The translations under genes and the position numbers were made by a program. Positions 32,250 to 41,935 of a stretch of DNA of 64,000 bases are shown here, one piece after another. The DNA is from Limnephilus marmoratus (taxonomy: Eukaryota > Arthropoda > Insecta > Trichoptera > Limnephilidae), in contig OU862919.1 of NCBI GenBank assembly GCA_917880885.1, positions 17,316,001 to 17,380,000 of the forward strand, given 5' to 3'. The notes under the pieces are model-generated. The model did no database searches. It was given only the letters and a program-made list of their open reading frames with translations, and was not told where the DNA came from. The first letter of the stretch is position 1; each line of letters starts with the position of its first letter.

Positions 32250-33000
32250 GGTAATATAATTACACTAAGAACAGTTTTACTCTGTATCTCAGTTGTCTTT
32301 TACACCATATACTCAATAATTTTGGTAATCATAGAAAAACTATTTGGTTATCGATCTGTTTTTAAAAATGTATATTGCATTGCTAATTTTTTTAATATAA
32401 AATAATTTCTATCAAATTCCGGCAAAGTATCTGTAGCCCTCCCCCCCTCCGCCACGCATCGCATAGCGTTACCCCGTGCCTACAAACTGAAGATTCCACG
32501 GACTGGTAGCGGATCGGTAATAGTTGCATTTTAATAAAAAGGGAAGTGTCATAATAATTGAATCACGCTAGCTTCCTTAATATCGCTTTTACTTTTTTAC
32601 TTTACTTAAGTTGAAAATGGGCGTTGGCGTAACTTGACAATTCAAGCAATAATAAGCAATTTCTAAGTTATTAATGGAAAGGACTACATCCCGTTCGCTT
32701 ACACTTTGCATTTCATATGATCTTTTTACAATGCTTAAATATTTGCGTGCCGGTACTAGATGATTCCGTCTGGGACATTTCCGGTAAAATATTGAATTTA
32801 CCATTTTTAGAAACATCACTCCAATTATACCCGTCTCTGTTTGTCGTGTGAAATAAAAATATATCAGAAAGAGACAATCATTATTGTTTAATTGGTTGAA
32901 GGAATTTGTAAAAATGAACTCCAACATTGTACAGGTGGTTTAAGTCTACATTGTATAAATAGTCTTAAATTGGGTTTTCGGTTTTAATTGCTAACTTGTT
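32250..33000. other. No recognised gene; unclassified minus-strand frame
   Basis: A minus-strand frame of 112 codons (32589-32927) contains KCPRRNHLVPARKYLSIVKR and SERDVVLSINNLEIAYYCLN. I do not recognise it. It could be a relic exon or chance. No repeat termini seen. Confidence 0.3.
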
Positions 33001-33004
33001 TAGA

Positions 33005-33090
33005 TTAGGTGGTAATATTCATCTGGGAGGCGGATATGTGTACCGCCGCCCCGAGAACCATTATTGGATAATCAACACCTTTGCCATAGA
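33005..33090 (+). mobile_element. Family B copy, left part (split by hAT-like insertion)
   Basis: It reads CTGGGAGGCGG, GTACCGCCGCCCCGAGAACC, ATTATTGGATAATCAACACC, TTTGCCATAG, then is cut. The copy continues at 35398 with GCCATAGGTCACTCC and runs to about 35545. The 8-bp repeat GCCATAGA/GCCATAGG is the target duplication of the insertion. Confidence 0.8.
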
Positions 33091-33494
33091 GGCAGGGCTG
33101 GGCAAAATACATGCATTACTGTAATTAAAATACAAATTACAAAAAACTTTTTCGCATGTATTTAAAATACGAAATACAAAATACTTTCAAGTCGTGTATT
33201 TGAAATACAAAATACAGTATTTTAACCATTTTTAAATTTCAAATACAAAATACAAAATACAAATTACAAAATACATTTGGTTTAGGTAGAACCTTTGGTT
33301 GCAATAAATTGTCGTAAGTGCCCATATCTAAGAGTGCGTTTCCATAGAAGCAAAGCAGAGCATAGTGAAACAGAGACGTGCTAAAATTGACTAATCATAT
33401 TGCTCAGGACACACATCTCGTCTCCGCTCCACTTGTAAAGATTTGTGGTATAGGACTTAGGTGTTAGATTATAATAATTATTATTATAATAACA

Positions 33495-33725
33495 CTAGCT
33501 GGTTCCCGGTATGCGTTGCACTGCAATATTCAAAGAAATAAATTGTTTCTCCCTGCATGTCCTTTCCCGTGCGTCCCCGTTCCCCTACCGCTTCCCTTTA
33601 CCCTCTTGCATTCCTCGTACACCTTCCCTGCCTACCCTCACCCCTCTTCCGCTCCCCCATCCCGCCAACCCCTCCCGCGTTCCATATATTTAGTCCCAGA
33701 ACATTTTTCTATATTATAAAAACAA
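33495..33725 (-). mobile_element. Helitron 3' end, minus orientation
   Basis: Reversed, the left boundary reads ACCGGGAACCAGCTAG then T, a Helitron-type CTAG terminus. A purine-rich tract (C/T-rich on plus, 33550-33670) follows as in the other Helitrons. The 5' end was not located. This variant shares the ATAAATTGTTTCTCCCTGC block with 6310-6340. Confidence 0.6.
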
Positions 33726-34178
33726 TCAATAAAATCTGGTACCTGGTAACATAGGTACCTATTTAAAATATCTATAATTTTAAAAATCCAATGAAAATTC
33801 TTTGGTTACAAAAAAACAGCTGCCTGCTAAATTTATTTTCATCAAACGCGCGAACTGTCAAACGTGCGTAGTTAAAATAGTCGTTAAGTTTTCTGAAATT
33901 ATCCCATTTTCTGCGTAATTTTCTTAATTTTTCTTTCCGTAAGAACCTTCTAAAAGTATAAGAAAACTTTAAAAAAATGAATGAAATAGGTAAAGTCATT
34001 TTGAAGTTATGGCGTGACCAAGGGAAACAAGGATTCATTTTTATATATAAATGGATGACATTTGTGTAGCGAAGTTTTGTGTTATTTCACTTCAAGTGCG
34101 CTCTACAGTAGTTAACTTAAAAACATTCTAGTATTCAGTCCAATATTTTATTTCTAGTATTCAGTCCATTATTTAATT

Positions 34179-34765
34179 ATTCCAATAGTGCTCGATCAAA
34201 AACTGGGCGTACTGTACAAGGCCCGCAGATACTTTAATAGTACACAACTGCTAACCCTGTACAAATCACAAGTGCGCCCCACGGTTGAATTTGGCAGCCA
34301 CCTCTGGTCTGGAGCTCCAAAATACCTGAAAAATACCCTCGACTCTATGCAGAAACGGGCGGTCCGTTTAATAGATTCTCCCATCTTAAAAGACGGATTG
34401 CAATCTTTAGAGCACAGGCGTCGAGTTGGAATGCTATCCTGGTTCTACCGGTATTACAATGGAAGATGCTCCGAGGAACTAGCATCATTGATCCTTTCGG
34501 CACCGGTGCATAGTCGGGAAACACATTGTACACGGTTGACATTTGTCACATGAGAACGGGTCATTTCTTCGACTCGTTCTTGTGTTCAACAGCTCGGCTG
34601 TGGAATGATTTGCCGGCCTCTGTGTTTCCTCCTTCCTACAACATGGGTCTCTTCAAGACCAATGTTCATTCCTTTCTCTCCTCAAAAAGACCCTCCACAC
34701 AGCATCCCAGATGACATAGGCCCTGAGGGAAATTATTTTCCTCAGGGCCTCCTGTGTGGAGTTAA
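34179..34765 (+). pseudogene. LINE ORF C-terminus and 3' double hairpin
   Basis: Plus-strand frames read LDQKLGVLYKARRYFNSTQL, TLYKSQVRPTVEFGSHLWSG, MQKRAVRLIDSP, LEHRRRVGMLSWFYRYYNGR, then after a frame change near 34520 RTGHFFDSFLCSTARLWNDL, PASVFPPSYNMGLFKTNVHS. This is the thumb and C-terminus of a jockey/CR1-type polymerase. The ORF ends inside the 3' hairpin, whose outer stem is CTCCACACAG/CTGTGTGGAG and inner stem GGCCCTGAGG/CCTCAGGGCC. The same hairpin ends family B. Copies: 2695-2865 (minus), 37050-37275, 54195-54960. Confidence 0.8.
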
Positions 34766-35397
34766 TGAAAAAAAAATCTAATACTATGATACAAGAGTGT
34801 ACAATACAAAGCAATGACAAGTATGATACAAAATGTACAATAACAGTGCTATTATAGCACAGGACAATAATAATAACTAGCATGAAGTAAAAAAAAATAC
34901 AGTACAGTACATTATAAAGCAATTATAAGGGGGCATACATTAATTAGGTGAGCAGTTTTTCTTCCAAACTAGACTCCCCCCGCCCCTTGGTGAGATAATT
35001 TGGACCACTTCGTTTATTCTTTTCAAGTACCGTGAGATTTTGCTGGACCCCCCCCCCCCCTCCTTTTTTGAGCTCACATAATTAATGTATGCCCCCTAAG
35101 AGAACTACAAATAATCATTAATAAAGAGTCCTATAGCAAAGGACAATAGTAGGTACAGGATTCTAGCGTTTTTAGTCTATGTATTATCTATGTGTGGTTA
35201 TTTTTAATTATCATTATTAAGATCACTAAATGTATTTGAAAATGTATTTTGAAGCCTTAAGTATTTGAAATACAAATTACAAAATACCTCAGCAGCAGGT
35301 AATTGAAATACCAATTACCAAATACATTGTATTTGTATATATTTGTATTTCAAATACGTATTTCAATTACAAGTTTTTCAAATACTGCCCAGCCCTG

Positions 35398-35545
35398 GCC
35401 ATAGGTCACTCCAAGTGGTAAGCTATGTCTGGTGACTTAGCAGGGGTGTCCGGGTTCATGGGATGAGGTTTGTCCGGGTCTTGTTGGCGGATGCGTCTAC
35501 CCACCAGCTGCATGGCAGGACGGATCGGGATAGACTGTTTTTTTT
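35398..35545 (+). mobile_element. Family B copy, right part of the split copy
   Basis: Continues GCCATAGGTCACTCCAAGTG, GACTTAGCAGGGGTGTCCGG, GTCTTGTTGGCGGATGCG, CATGGCAGGACGGATCGG and then meets another family B copy in the opposite orientation. Confidence 0.75.
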
Positions 35546-35549
35546 TACA

Positions 35550-35918
35550 TTAGGTAAAATAATTTCCCACAGGGCCTATGTCATCTTTGGGGATGCTGTG
35601 TGAAGGGTCTTTTTAGGAAAGGAAGGAGAGCAAGTTCTGAAAAGGAAAAGGGATGAAGGGTAGGTAGGAATCTGGGAGTCAGTGTGTCCAGGAATCTATC
35701 CCTCCCACTGCGGTGAAAGGCTATGTTCCGAGAGAGTACGGCTGGAGAAATCAAAGGGACTCCCTCAACACTCTCTCCCAATCCATCCTGCCATGCAGCT
35801 GGTGGGCAGAGATGCATCCGCCGCCAAGACCCGGATAATCCTCACCCCATGAACCCGGGCACCCCTGCTAAGTCACCAAACGTAGCGAACGACTTGGGGT
35901 GACCTATCGCAGAGGTGA
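35550..35918 (-). mobile_element. Family B copy, minus orientation
   Basis: The tail hairpin region at 35560-35610 (CACAGGGCCTATGTCATC, GGGGATGCTGTGTGAAGG) leads into CAGGAATCTATCCCTCCC, AGAGAGTACGGCTGG, CCATGCAGCTGG, ATGAACCCGGGCACCCCTGC and TGGGGTGACCTATCGCAGAG. The head is cut at the family C copy. Confidence 0.75.
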
Positions 35919-35919
35919 T

Positions 35920-36045
35920 TTTAGATTTTCACGGCCATAAGTATTTTTGTTATTAGTTTTTGGGGTATTATGCCGTGTATACCTCCTTCTTTAGCCAAAG
36001 TTTCGGACAGCGTTGCAGTGTCCATCATCAGGGCAGATGTGTAAT
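35920..36045 (-). repeat. Family C fold-back repeat, partial copy
   Basis: Shows TTTTCACGGCCATAAGTATT, TTTTTGGGGTATTATGCCGT, TTAGCCAAAGTTTCGGACAG and TCCATCATCAGGGCAGATG. It sits between two family B copies. Confidence 0.65.
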
Positions 36046-36149
36046 CTCTTTCAACCCATCGCCTTGCAATGCAGTGGGAGAGATGGATTCATATGTCTCT
36101 CACCCGCGACCTCCGGATTCGTAGTCGAAGTTCGCAATCTCATTTTTTT

Positions 36150-36600
36150 TACAGTAGCTCCACATAGGAGGCCCTGAGAAAAATAATTTCCCTCAGGGCC
36201 TATGTCATCTAAGGGGATGCTGTGTGGAGGGTCTTTTTAAGGAAGGGAAGGATAGGAAGTTCTGGGAAGGAAAAAGGTATGTGGGGTGGATAGGAATCTG
36301 GGGTCAATGTGTCTAGGAGTGACGAACCTAAAATTCCATCCCTCCAAATGCGGTGCAAGGCGATGGGTCGAGAGAGTCCGGCTGGAAAGGACAAAAGGCC
36401 TCCCTCAACCAAACTCTCTTATCCGGCCCGCCACGCAGCAGGGCAGACCAATCCGCCGCCACGTCCTGGACAAACCTGATACCATGAACCCGGGCACCCC
36501 TGCTTAGTCACCAAACGTAGCAAACTGCTTGCAGAGGTGTTGGTTATACAGTAATGGTTCCCGGGGCGGCGGTACCCATACCCGCTTCCCAAATTGGAAT
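36150..36600 (-). mobile_element. Family B copy, full length, minus orientation
   Basis: From the 3' inner hairpin (GGCCCTGAGAAAAATAATTT, CCCTCAGGGCC at 36171-36200) through GATGGGTCGAGAGAGTCCGG and AACCCGGGCACCCCTGCTTA to the head GTACCCATACCCGC, TTCCCAAATTGG at 36573-36598. About 450 bp, the reference length of the family together with 56680-57125. Confidence 0.8.
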
Positions 36601-36662
36601 ACCTCGTTTACAATTAGTCCTTACTCAAGTCATCTTAGGTATGATTAGTCTATTGTATATTT

Positions 36663-36962
36663 ATCGGCGTAGTCCAGCGGTAAGGCTCTTGACTCGCACT
36701 CCGAAGGTCGCGGGATTATAATTTGTGTTATTTGACAATTTATTTAGTAAAAATAATACATATATTTTATATTTGCAGCACTTTCCAGAGTGGAAGATAC
36801 TCTCAGTATCGCCCTGGTGTAAGACCACCATTCAGAATTGAAATGTTGCGTGATATGGCTTTAGCCGTGTTTGGTGACCAGATCTGAATAGTCAGGAACT
36901 TCCCAACCTTCCTCTTCCCTATCTCCTTCCCCTATCCACTACGTTGTGCGATATTCATGTAA
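36663..36962 (+). mobile_element. tRNA-derived SINE family A copy, plus orientation
   Basis: The head reads GGCGTAGTCCAGCGGTAAGG, CTCTTGACTCGCACTCCGAA, GGTCGCGGGATTATA, clearly tRNA-like (A-box-like TAGTCCAGCGG and a B-box-like block that has lost its TTCGA core). The body reads GCACTTTCCAGAGTGGAAG, CGCCCTGGTGTAAGACCACC, GTGTTTGGTGACCAGATC and a pyrimidine tract. It ends TGCGATATTCATGT. Confidence 0.75.
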
Positions 36963-36984
36963 AAACAAAATAATCAAGATTTTT

Positions 36985-37060
36985 GAACCCTACCCTAAAT
37001 CCAAAATCAAATCTAAAATCAAATTCAAAATCAAATTCAAAATCAAATTCAAAATCATGA
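36985..37060. repeat. 12-bp tandem repeat (AAATTCAAAATC)n
   Basis: About six units, directly upstream of the LINE tail. Confidence 0.85.
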
Positions 37061-37275
37061 GAACTGGTCGCTTCTTCGATTCGTTTTTGTGCTCAACAGC
37101 TCGGCTATGGAACGATTTGCCGGCCTCTGGGTTTTCCCCTTCCTACAACATGGGTCTCTTCAAGACCAATGTTGACTCCCTCTTCTCCTCAAAAAGACCC
37201 TCCACACAGCATATTAGATGACATAGGCCTTGAGGGAAATCGTTTTCTTAAGGGCCTCCTGTGTGGAGTTTTTTT
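37050..37275 (+). pseudogene. LINE C-terminus plus 3' hairpin (short copy)
   Basis: It reads MRTGRFFDSFLCSTARLWND, LPASGFSPSYNMGLFKTNVD and a stop in the hairpin. The hairpin is complete to TCCTGTGTGGAGTTTTTTTT. About 225 bp, very truncated but with an undamaged frame. Confidence 0.75.
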
Positions 37276-37276
37276 T

Positions 37277-37650
37277 ACAGTGAATACCGCACAAGAATCT
37301 CAACTGCTCCCGTCTGGAGCCAGTGACACCATGGAATCCCCAATTGGGGTATGTTGTGAGGCTGAAGGTAGTGGGGAGGGGAAGGAGGTGGGGAAGAGGA
37401 AGGTTGGGAAGTACCTGGCGATTCAGATCTGGACACCAAACACGGCCAAAGCCATTTTCAAGCAACGTTTCAATTTTGAATGGTGGTCTTACTTACACCA
37501 GGGCGATATTGATAGTATCTTCCACTCTGGAACGTGCCGCAAATATACTATTTATTATTTTAAATGAATTAATTGTGAAATAACACAAATTAATCAAATA
37601 AAATTTGAGACCTGCGGTTTGCGAGTCAAGGGTCTCACTCCTGGACTATG
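37277..37650 (-). mobile_element. tRNA-derived SINE family A copy, minus orientation
   Basis: The 3' end at 37277 (AGTGAATACCGCACAAGAAT) directly abuts the LINE hairpin. The body is in reverse order. The head at 37600-37650 (inverted TGAGACCCTTGACTCGC, ACCGCAGGTCTC) has lost part of its tRNA similarity. With 36663-36962 it forms an inverted pair around the LINE tail. Confidence 0.75.
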
Positions 37651-37659
37651 TAGGCCGTA

Positions 37660-38780
37660 TATTGTAATTTATTTTTAAATTATTGTTTATTTTTGTTCAT
37701 AACTTTTTTTTATAAAATACACCAAAACAACAATAAAACATATTTTAATTACTTCAATACAACTAGAGACAATGCTTTTGAAAAATTGTCACGCGTAAAG
37801 TAATTACCTAGGTACAGAACATTTTTTAAAATGAAAAACTTGTTAGATTTCTTAAATATGATAATATAATCCATTATAAAAATTACGTTCTACTAAAAAA
37901 ACATTTAAAAAAAATAATATAACTGTATGAAAAAACATATTACATGAGTACCTAATATATTTCTGAAATTTTTAGAAAACCCTGTATAGATATCATTACA
38001 TTACAACTGACTATGCTTTCGGAACGCAAAAGACAAATACAGAATGACGTGGCAAATATTTTATTTATTAAAGAAAAAACTACATAAATGTGTATTAAAA
38101 TACGTAATAATATCAACCTTGTAATAAACACAAAAACAATTAACACAAAATTAATAACGATATTATAAAAGCAATTCGTAAATCAATCTTCAATTTTAAA
38201 AAAGCGCGCGAATAGCCGCTAAATATTACTCGTATAATATAATGTCTGTTCTAAAACAACTAACAGTCCACAGCGAGCGCTTGGCAGTCTGGCTACCTAT
38301 GTAGATAGAATACAACATAACATACCGGCAAACATATAACATATCGCAAAAGATTCAATCTGACATAGCAATGTCATGCGATAATAGATTTTGAGGAATT
38401 TAACCATTGAGTTCAATATCGCAAAGCATTGATAAACGACTTGGAGTTTGAATGATATTGTATGACGAGAACATCCGGCAACGTCGCATGCCGTGATGGT
38501 TATAGATGCGATAAAAAGTGTACCCAGTTGATGTTCTAAGTATTGATGAATATTTACTGATAAAAAACGCATTCCGGAGCATTAACGGTCCACGTAAAAA
38601 TGTCATTTATTCACTCAAAAATTTTTTTTACACCGTTCGACTCGTCTCATCGAGTTTGATATGATGGACTTAAAAAAAAAAAAAACGATGAGCCACTAAG
38701 TGCCCAAATGAGCCAGTAAGTCGAAATGATCAAGAAGTTCCGGTAATTAAAGGACGCTTTGAGCCACTAAATGCCGTAAC
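37660..38780. other. No recognised feature
   Basis: AT-rich. Several minus-strand frames of 64-91 codons have no recognisable motif. No repeat ends noticed. Could be unique host DNA. Confidence 0.35.
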
Positions 38781-38785
38781 ATAAA

Positions 38786-38819
<34 letters not shown>

Positions 38820-38825
<6 letters not shown>

Positions 38826-39679
38826 AGGCGAAAGTTTGTATGGATGTATGTTTGTTACTCTTTCACGCAAAAACTGCTGAATGGATTTTAATAATTCTTT
38901 CACTAATAGAAAGCTACATTATTTGCGAGATCTATAGGCTATATTTATTGGTAAGCTCTGGCGTTATGAATTATCTCTGGCGTTATGAAATTATTTATCA
39001 TACGTTTTCTGTCCCTAACAAAATCGATTTATTGCAAACGTCGGCGTCGTTGTCGTTGGCATCGTACTTAATAACTGTCTCTAAAAATGAATCACGGAAA
39101 TGTGTGTATGCGCATAAACCCGAACGACTGCACCAAATTGGATAATTCTTTTTTTTGTTCGTCATTTTGTATAAAACTACAGTTAGGTTCTGGCATTTTG
39201 AAATTTGTATGAAAAAATATAATAGGTGGTACGCGAGCAGTTTGAAAACTGAATTTATCGGGAATGAATGTGTCGAATGCGAGAGGTGAGAGGGGAGGGG
39301 AGGAGGGGGTGTTGTGAGGGTGTTGATGGGGATTTTGATTGGAAGTGGGTGGGGAGAGGGGGGCGGGAAGGAAGTGGAAAGGGGAAGGACGGAGGAGAGT
39401 GTGGGAGGGGTAGGGGGTGGGGGAAGGGGGGTTAATGGGGGGAGTGGTGTGGGGAGAGGGAATGTGGAGGGGTAGGAGGTGAGGGGAGGGGTGGGTGGAG
39501 GGATAGGGGGAGTGAGTTGATGGTGGGAGTGGAGTGGTGAGAGGGAAGGTGGAAGAGGCGGAGTGGGGTGGGAAAGGTGAGAGGGAAGGAAGGGGAAGGG
39601 GGAGGGGTGGAGGAAGGTGGGGGGAAGTGGAGTGGGAAACCCCTAATACTATGCGAGCGAAGCCGCGGGAAAAAGCTAG
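38820..39679 (+). mobile_element. Non-autonomous Helitron, second copy
   Basis: The 5' part (TATAAAGGCGAAAGTTTGTA) adjoins an (AT)n tract at 38788-38822, so the exact TC start is masked. The 3' end GAAGCCGCGGGAAAAAGCTAG is followed by T. The G-rich tract at 39280-39640 is longer than in the 17-kb copy. The proline-rich reverse frames here are artefacts of that tract. Confidence 0.8.
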
Positions 39680-40438
39680 TAAACAATAAAATAATTTACT
39701 CAAATTAAACTTGAAAATAATAAATGGAATAAAATAATATAATGAAAATCAAATCACTTTGTTTAAACCTCTATATAATTATTATCAATGTCAACATGTT
39801 TCAATAACAACGTTGTCTTCTTCCACGTTGTTATTGAAACACATTGACATTGATAATTAATAGTGCAGGGGTTCCCAATCTTTTTCAGCCAGCGGCGCAC
39901 TTACAAGTTTTGTATTTTGTCACGGCCCCCCACTTTAGTAAGCTATTTGGAATAGATATAGTGACTAGATATAGATAGATATAGATATATAGATATATAG
40001 ATATACCAAAAACATATCCATCGGGTGCGGCTCGGTCGGCTACCCTCCGGCAAACGTTATCTCAGTGAGATTATTCCTTATAATAGTGAAAACAGACAAC
40101 TTTAAATTCGAAGTGTCAAAACTATGGCTAAATTTTAATCGTAAATTTTAGCCGCGAATTTCGTAGGGTTAAGTGTTAAAAACATTTCTTAGTATAATTT
40201 AAGTGCCCTTTCTAGTTTATAAGTGTTTTAGTATGTATAATCCGTATTTTTAAGTTAAAAAAACTGATTAAATTTTGCAAATTCAATTCAGCGAACCATA
40301 GACAATTTTAAATTTAACCTAGAGTAATCCACAGAAACTCATTTTGTGACAATTCTCAGAGTGCAGAATACACCGGTTTTTATTAACACTTAATTGTGCA
40401 CTATTCTATGGTTAACTACGATTACCATTTAAACTAGC

Positions 40439-41935
40439 ATGCCTTCTGACTCGGACGACTCAGACTCTGAATGTTTTCAACGCTCAATCTTGGAGGAAAA
40501 CCGAAAACTGAAATCAATTATCATTGATCTTAAGGCGGGTAGGGAGGGACGTGCAGGGTCACCATTCAGAAGTCTGCACAGCAGCCAACTGATGGGTGAG
40601 GCTGGGCTCCCTGCCATGGTCTATCAGCAGGAAACTGAAGAGGTGCAAGCACCTACGAATGTGTGGTCTGCTCCCCAGACTTCAAAGAATGCTGAAACAC
40701 AAAATGCTCCGGGAACATCAAATTCTCCCAACCAAGCTAACAGAAAGCGCCAGAGAGAGGAAGACGAGGCTAGCATTCAACAAATTTCGGCAAGCTCATT
40801 AAGCTCTGAATTGATCTTCCCGATCTGGGGACTACTAAATAATATATACCAGACATGTAGCGATGCAAAAAATAAGCTAAAAAAGGAGGATCGAGCTACC
40901 ATCGGCGCAGCCATCGAGGAAATAAAGAAGCACCTCCACAACACAGCAATGGCGCACTCAGCGGCTGTGGGTAAGGCAGAGGCCCTGTCGGCTGCACTCC
41001 AGAACAATGCAGAACTAACGAAGAAGTTCGAAAAAATCTACAATAGCACTGGCGAAAACATCATCCCCACCTCCACAGCTAGGAGATCTTACGCTAGTGC
41101 TGCGTCGGGAGGACCTCCGTCGAAGACCATCGTAGTGCGTGGTCAAGAAAGACCTCTACCATCTAGGCAGCCAACGGTGCTTCTGTACCCGACCACCCCG
41201 GAGGGTAAAACTTCAGAGCAGTTGGAGAAACTCCTTCCTACAGTCCTTGACCCCAGGAAGGACGGTTTCCAAGTTGTTAGGACAAGGAAAATCAAGGGTG
41301 CCGGTGTCGCCATCCAAACTACAACACCTGGAGGAGTGGCAAATCTTAAGAAGGCCGAAGAAAAACTGGCCGCAGCCGGTATCAAGATGATATCTCCACA
41401 GGGACGCCTCCCGAAGATAGTCATATATGACGTCCCCAGAGGTGAACCCTCCGCGGACGCCGCCCTGTTCACCGAAATCTATGAAAATAACGTAGAAGGT
41501 AATTGCTCACTATCCAAGGAGGACCACCTGAGGACCATGAGGCGTGTGTCCCTCTTTGGAAAGCGGGACACAGGTAATATGCACATGATAATCACGTGCC
41601 ACCCTGAAGTAAGAAGGCTTCTTAGAGACAGCGGTCTGTGCTTTCTAGGCTGGAATGCCTGTCGGGTCAGGGACTACTCAGGAGCTACTAGGTGTTATAA
41701 ATGCCACCTTTATGGCCATATCTCCAAGACCTGCACGCAGGTGGTTGCAACCTGCCGGCATTGCGCCGAAAACGGACACGACGTTGAGGATTGCCCCAAG
41801 AAGGCACAACCCGCTGTCTGTGCAACATGCACAAGGTTCAAGAAGCCTTCAAACCATCCCACAGGGGACCGATCATGCCCGGCGCACCAGGCGGCAGTCG
41901 ACGTACAGGTCAAAATGACTGATTATGGCAATTAA
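40439..41935 (+). CDS. R1-clade LINE ORF1, gag-like nucleic-acid-binding protein
   Basis: 498 residues, intact from an acidic N-terminus (SDSDDSDSE) to the stop. The region after residue 230 resembles the gag-like core of R1-type elements (TVLLYPTTPEGKTSEQLEKL, KIVIYDVPRGEPSA). Three zinc-knuckle-like motifs follow: CYKCHLYGHISKTC (about 419-432) and CRHCAENGHDVEDC (about 438-451), both CX2CX4HX4C, and a third, CATC then H and C, around 461-480. Such proteins bind the element's RNA and form the ribonucleoprotein used for retrotransposition. The stop overlaps the ORF2 start by 11 bases (41925-41935), suggesting coupled translation of ORF2, as shown for the related SART1 element. The first ATG is chosen because an in-frame acidic stretch follows it at once. 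Confidence 0.88.
   Translation: MPSDSDDSDSECFQRSILEENRKLKSIIIDLKAGREGRAGSPFRSLHSSQLMGEAGLPAMVYQQETEEVQAPTNVWSAPQTSKNAETQNAPGTSNSPNQANRKRQREEDEASIQQISASSLSSELIFPIWGLLNNIYQTCSDAKNKLKKEDRATIGAAIEEIKKHLHNTAMAHSAAVGKAEALSAALQNNAELTKKFEKIYNSTGENIIPTSTARRSYASAASGGPPSKTIVVRGQERPLPSRQPTVLLYPTTPEGKTSEQLEKLLPTVLDPRKDGFQVVRTRKIKGAGVAIQTTTPGGVANLKKAEEKLAAAGIKMISPQGRLPKIVIYDVPRGEPSADAALFTEIYENNVEGNCSLSKEDHLRTMRRVSLFGKRDTGNMHMIITCHPEVRRLLRDSGLCFLGWNACRVRDYSGATRCYKCHLYGHISKTCTQVVATCRHCAENGHDVEDCPKKAQPAVCATCTRFKKPSNHPTGDRSCPAHQAAVDVQVKMTDYGN

Larger units (their letters stand above)
33091..35397. mobile_element. hAT-like non-autonomous transposon, 2.3 kb
   Basis: The ends GCAGGGCTGGGCA and TGCCCAGCCCTG are inverted and of hAT type (CAGGGCTGGGCA). 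They are flanked by an 8-bp near-perfect duplication (GCCATAGA/GCCATAGG), the hAT target size. The subterminal regions are packed with AAATACAAATTAC-like repeats in both orientations (33110-33280 and 35260-35385). No transposase is present. The interior holds a Helitron 3' end (33495) and a LINE tail (34179-34760), inserted later or captured. Confidence 0.85.
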
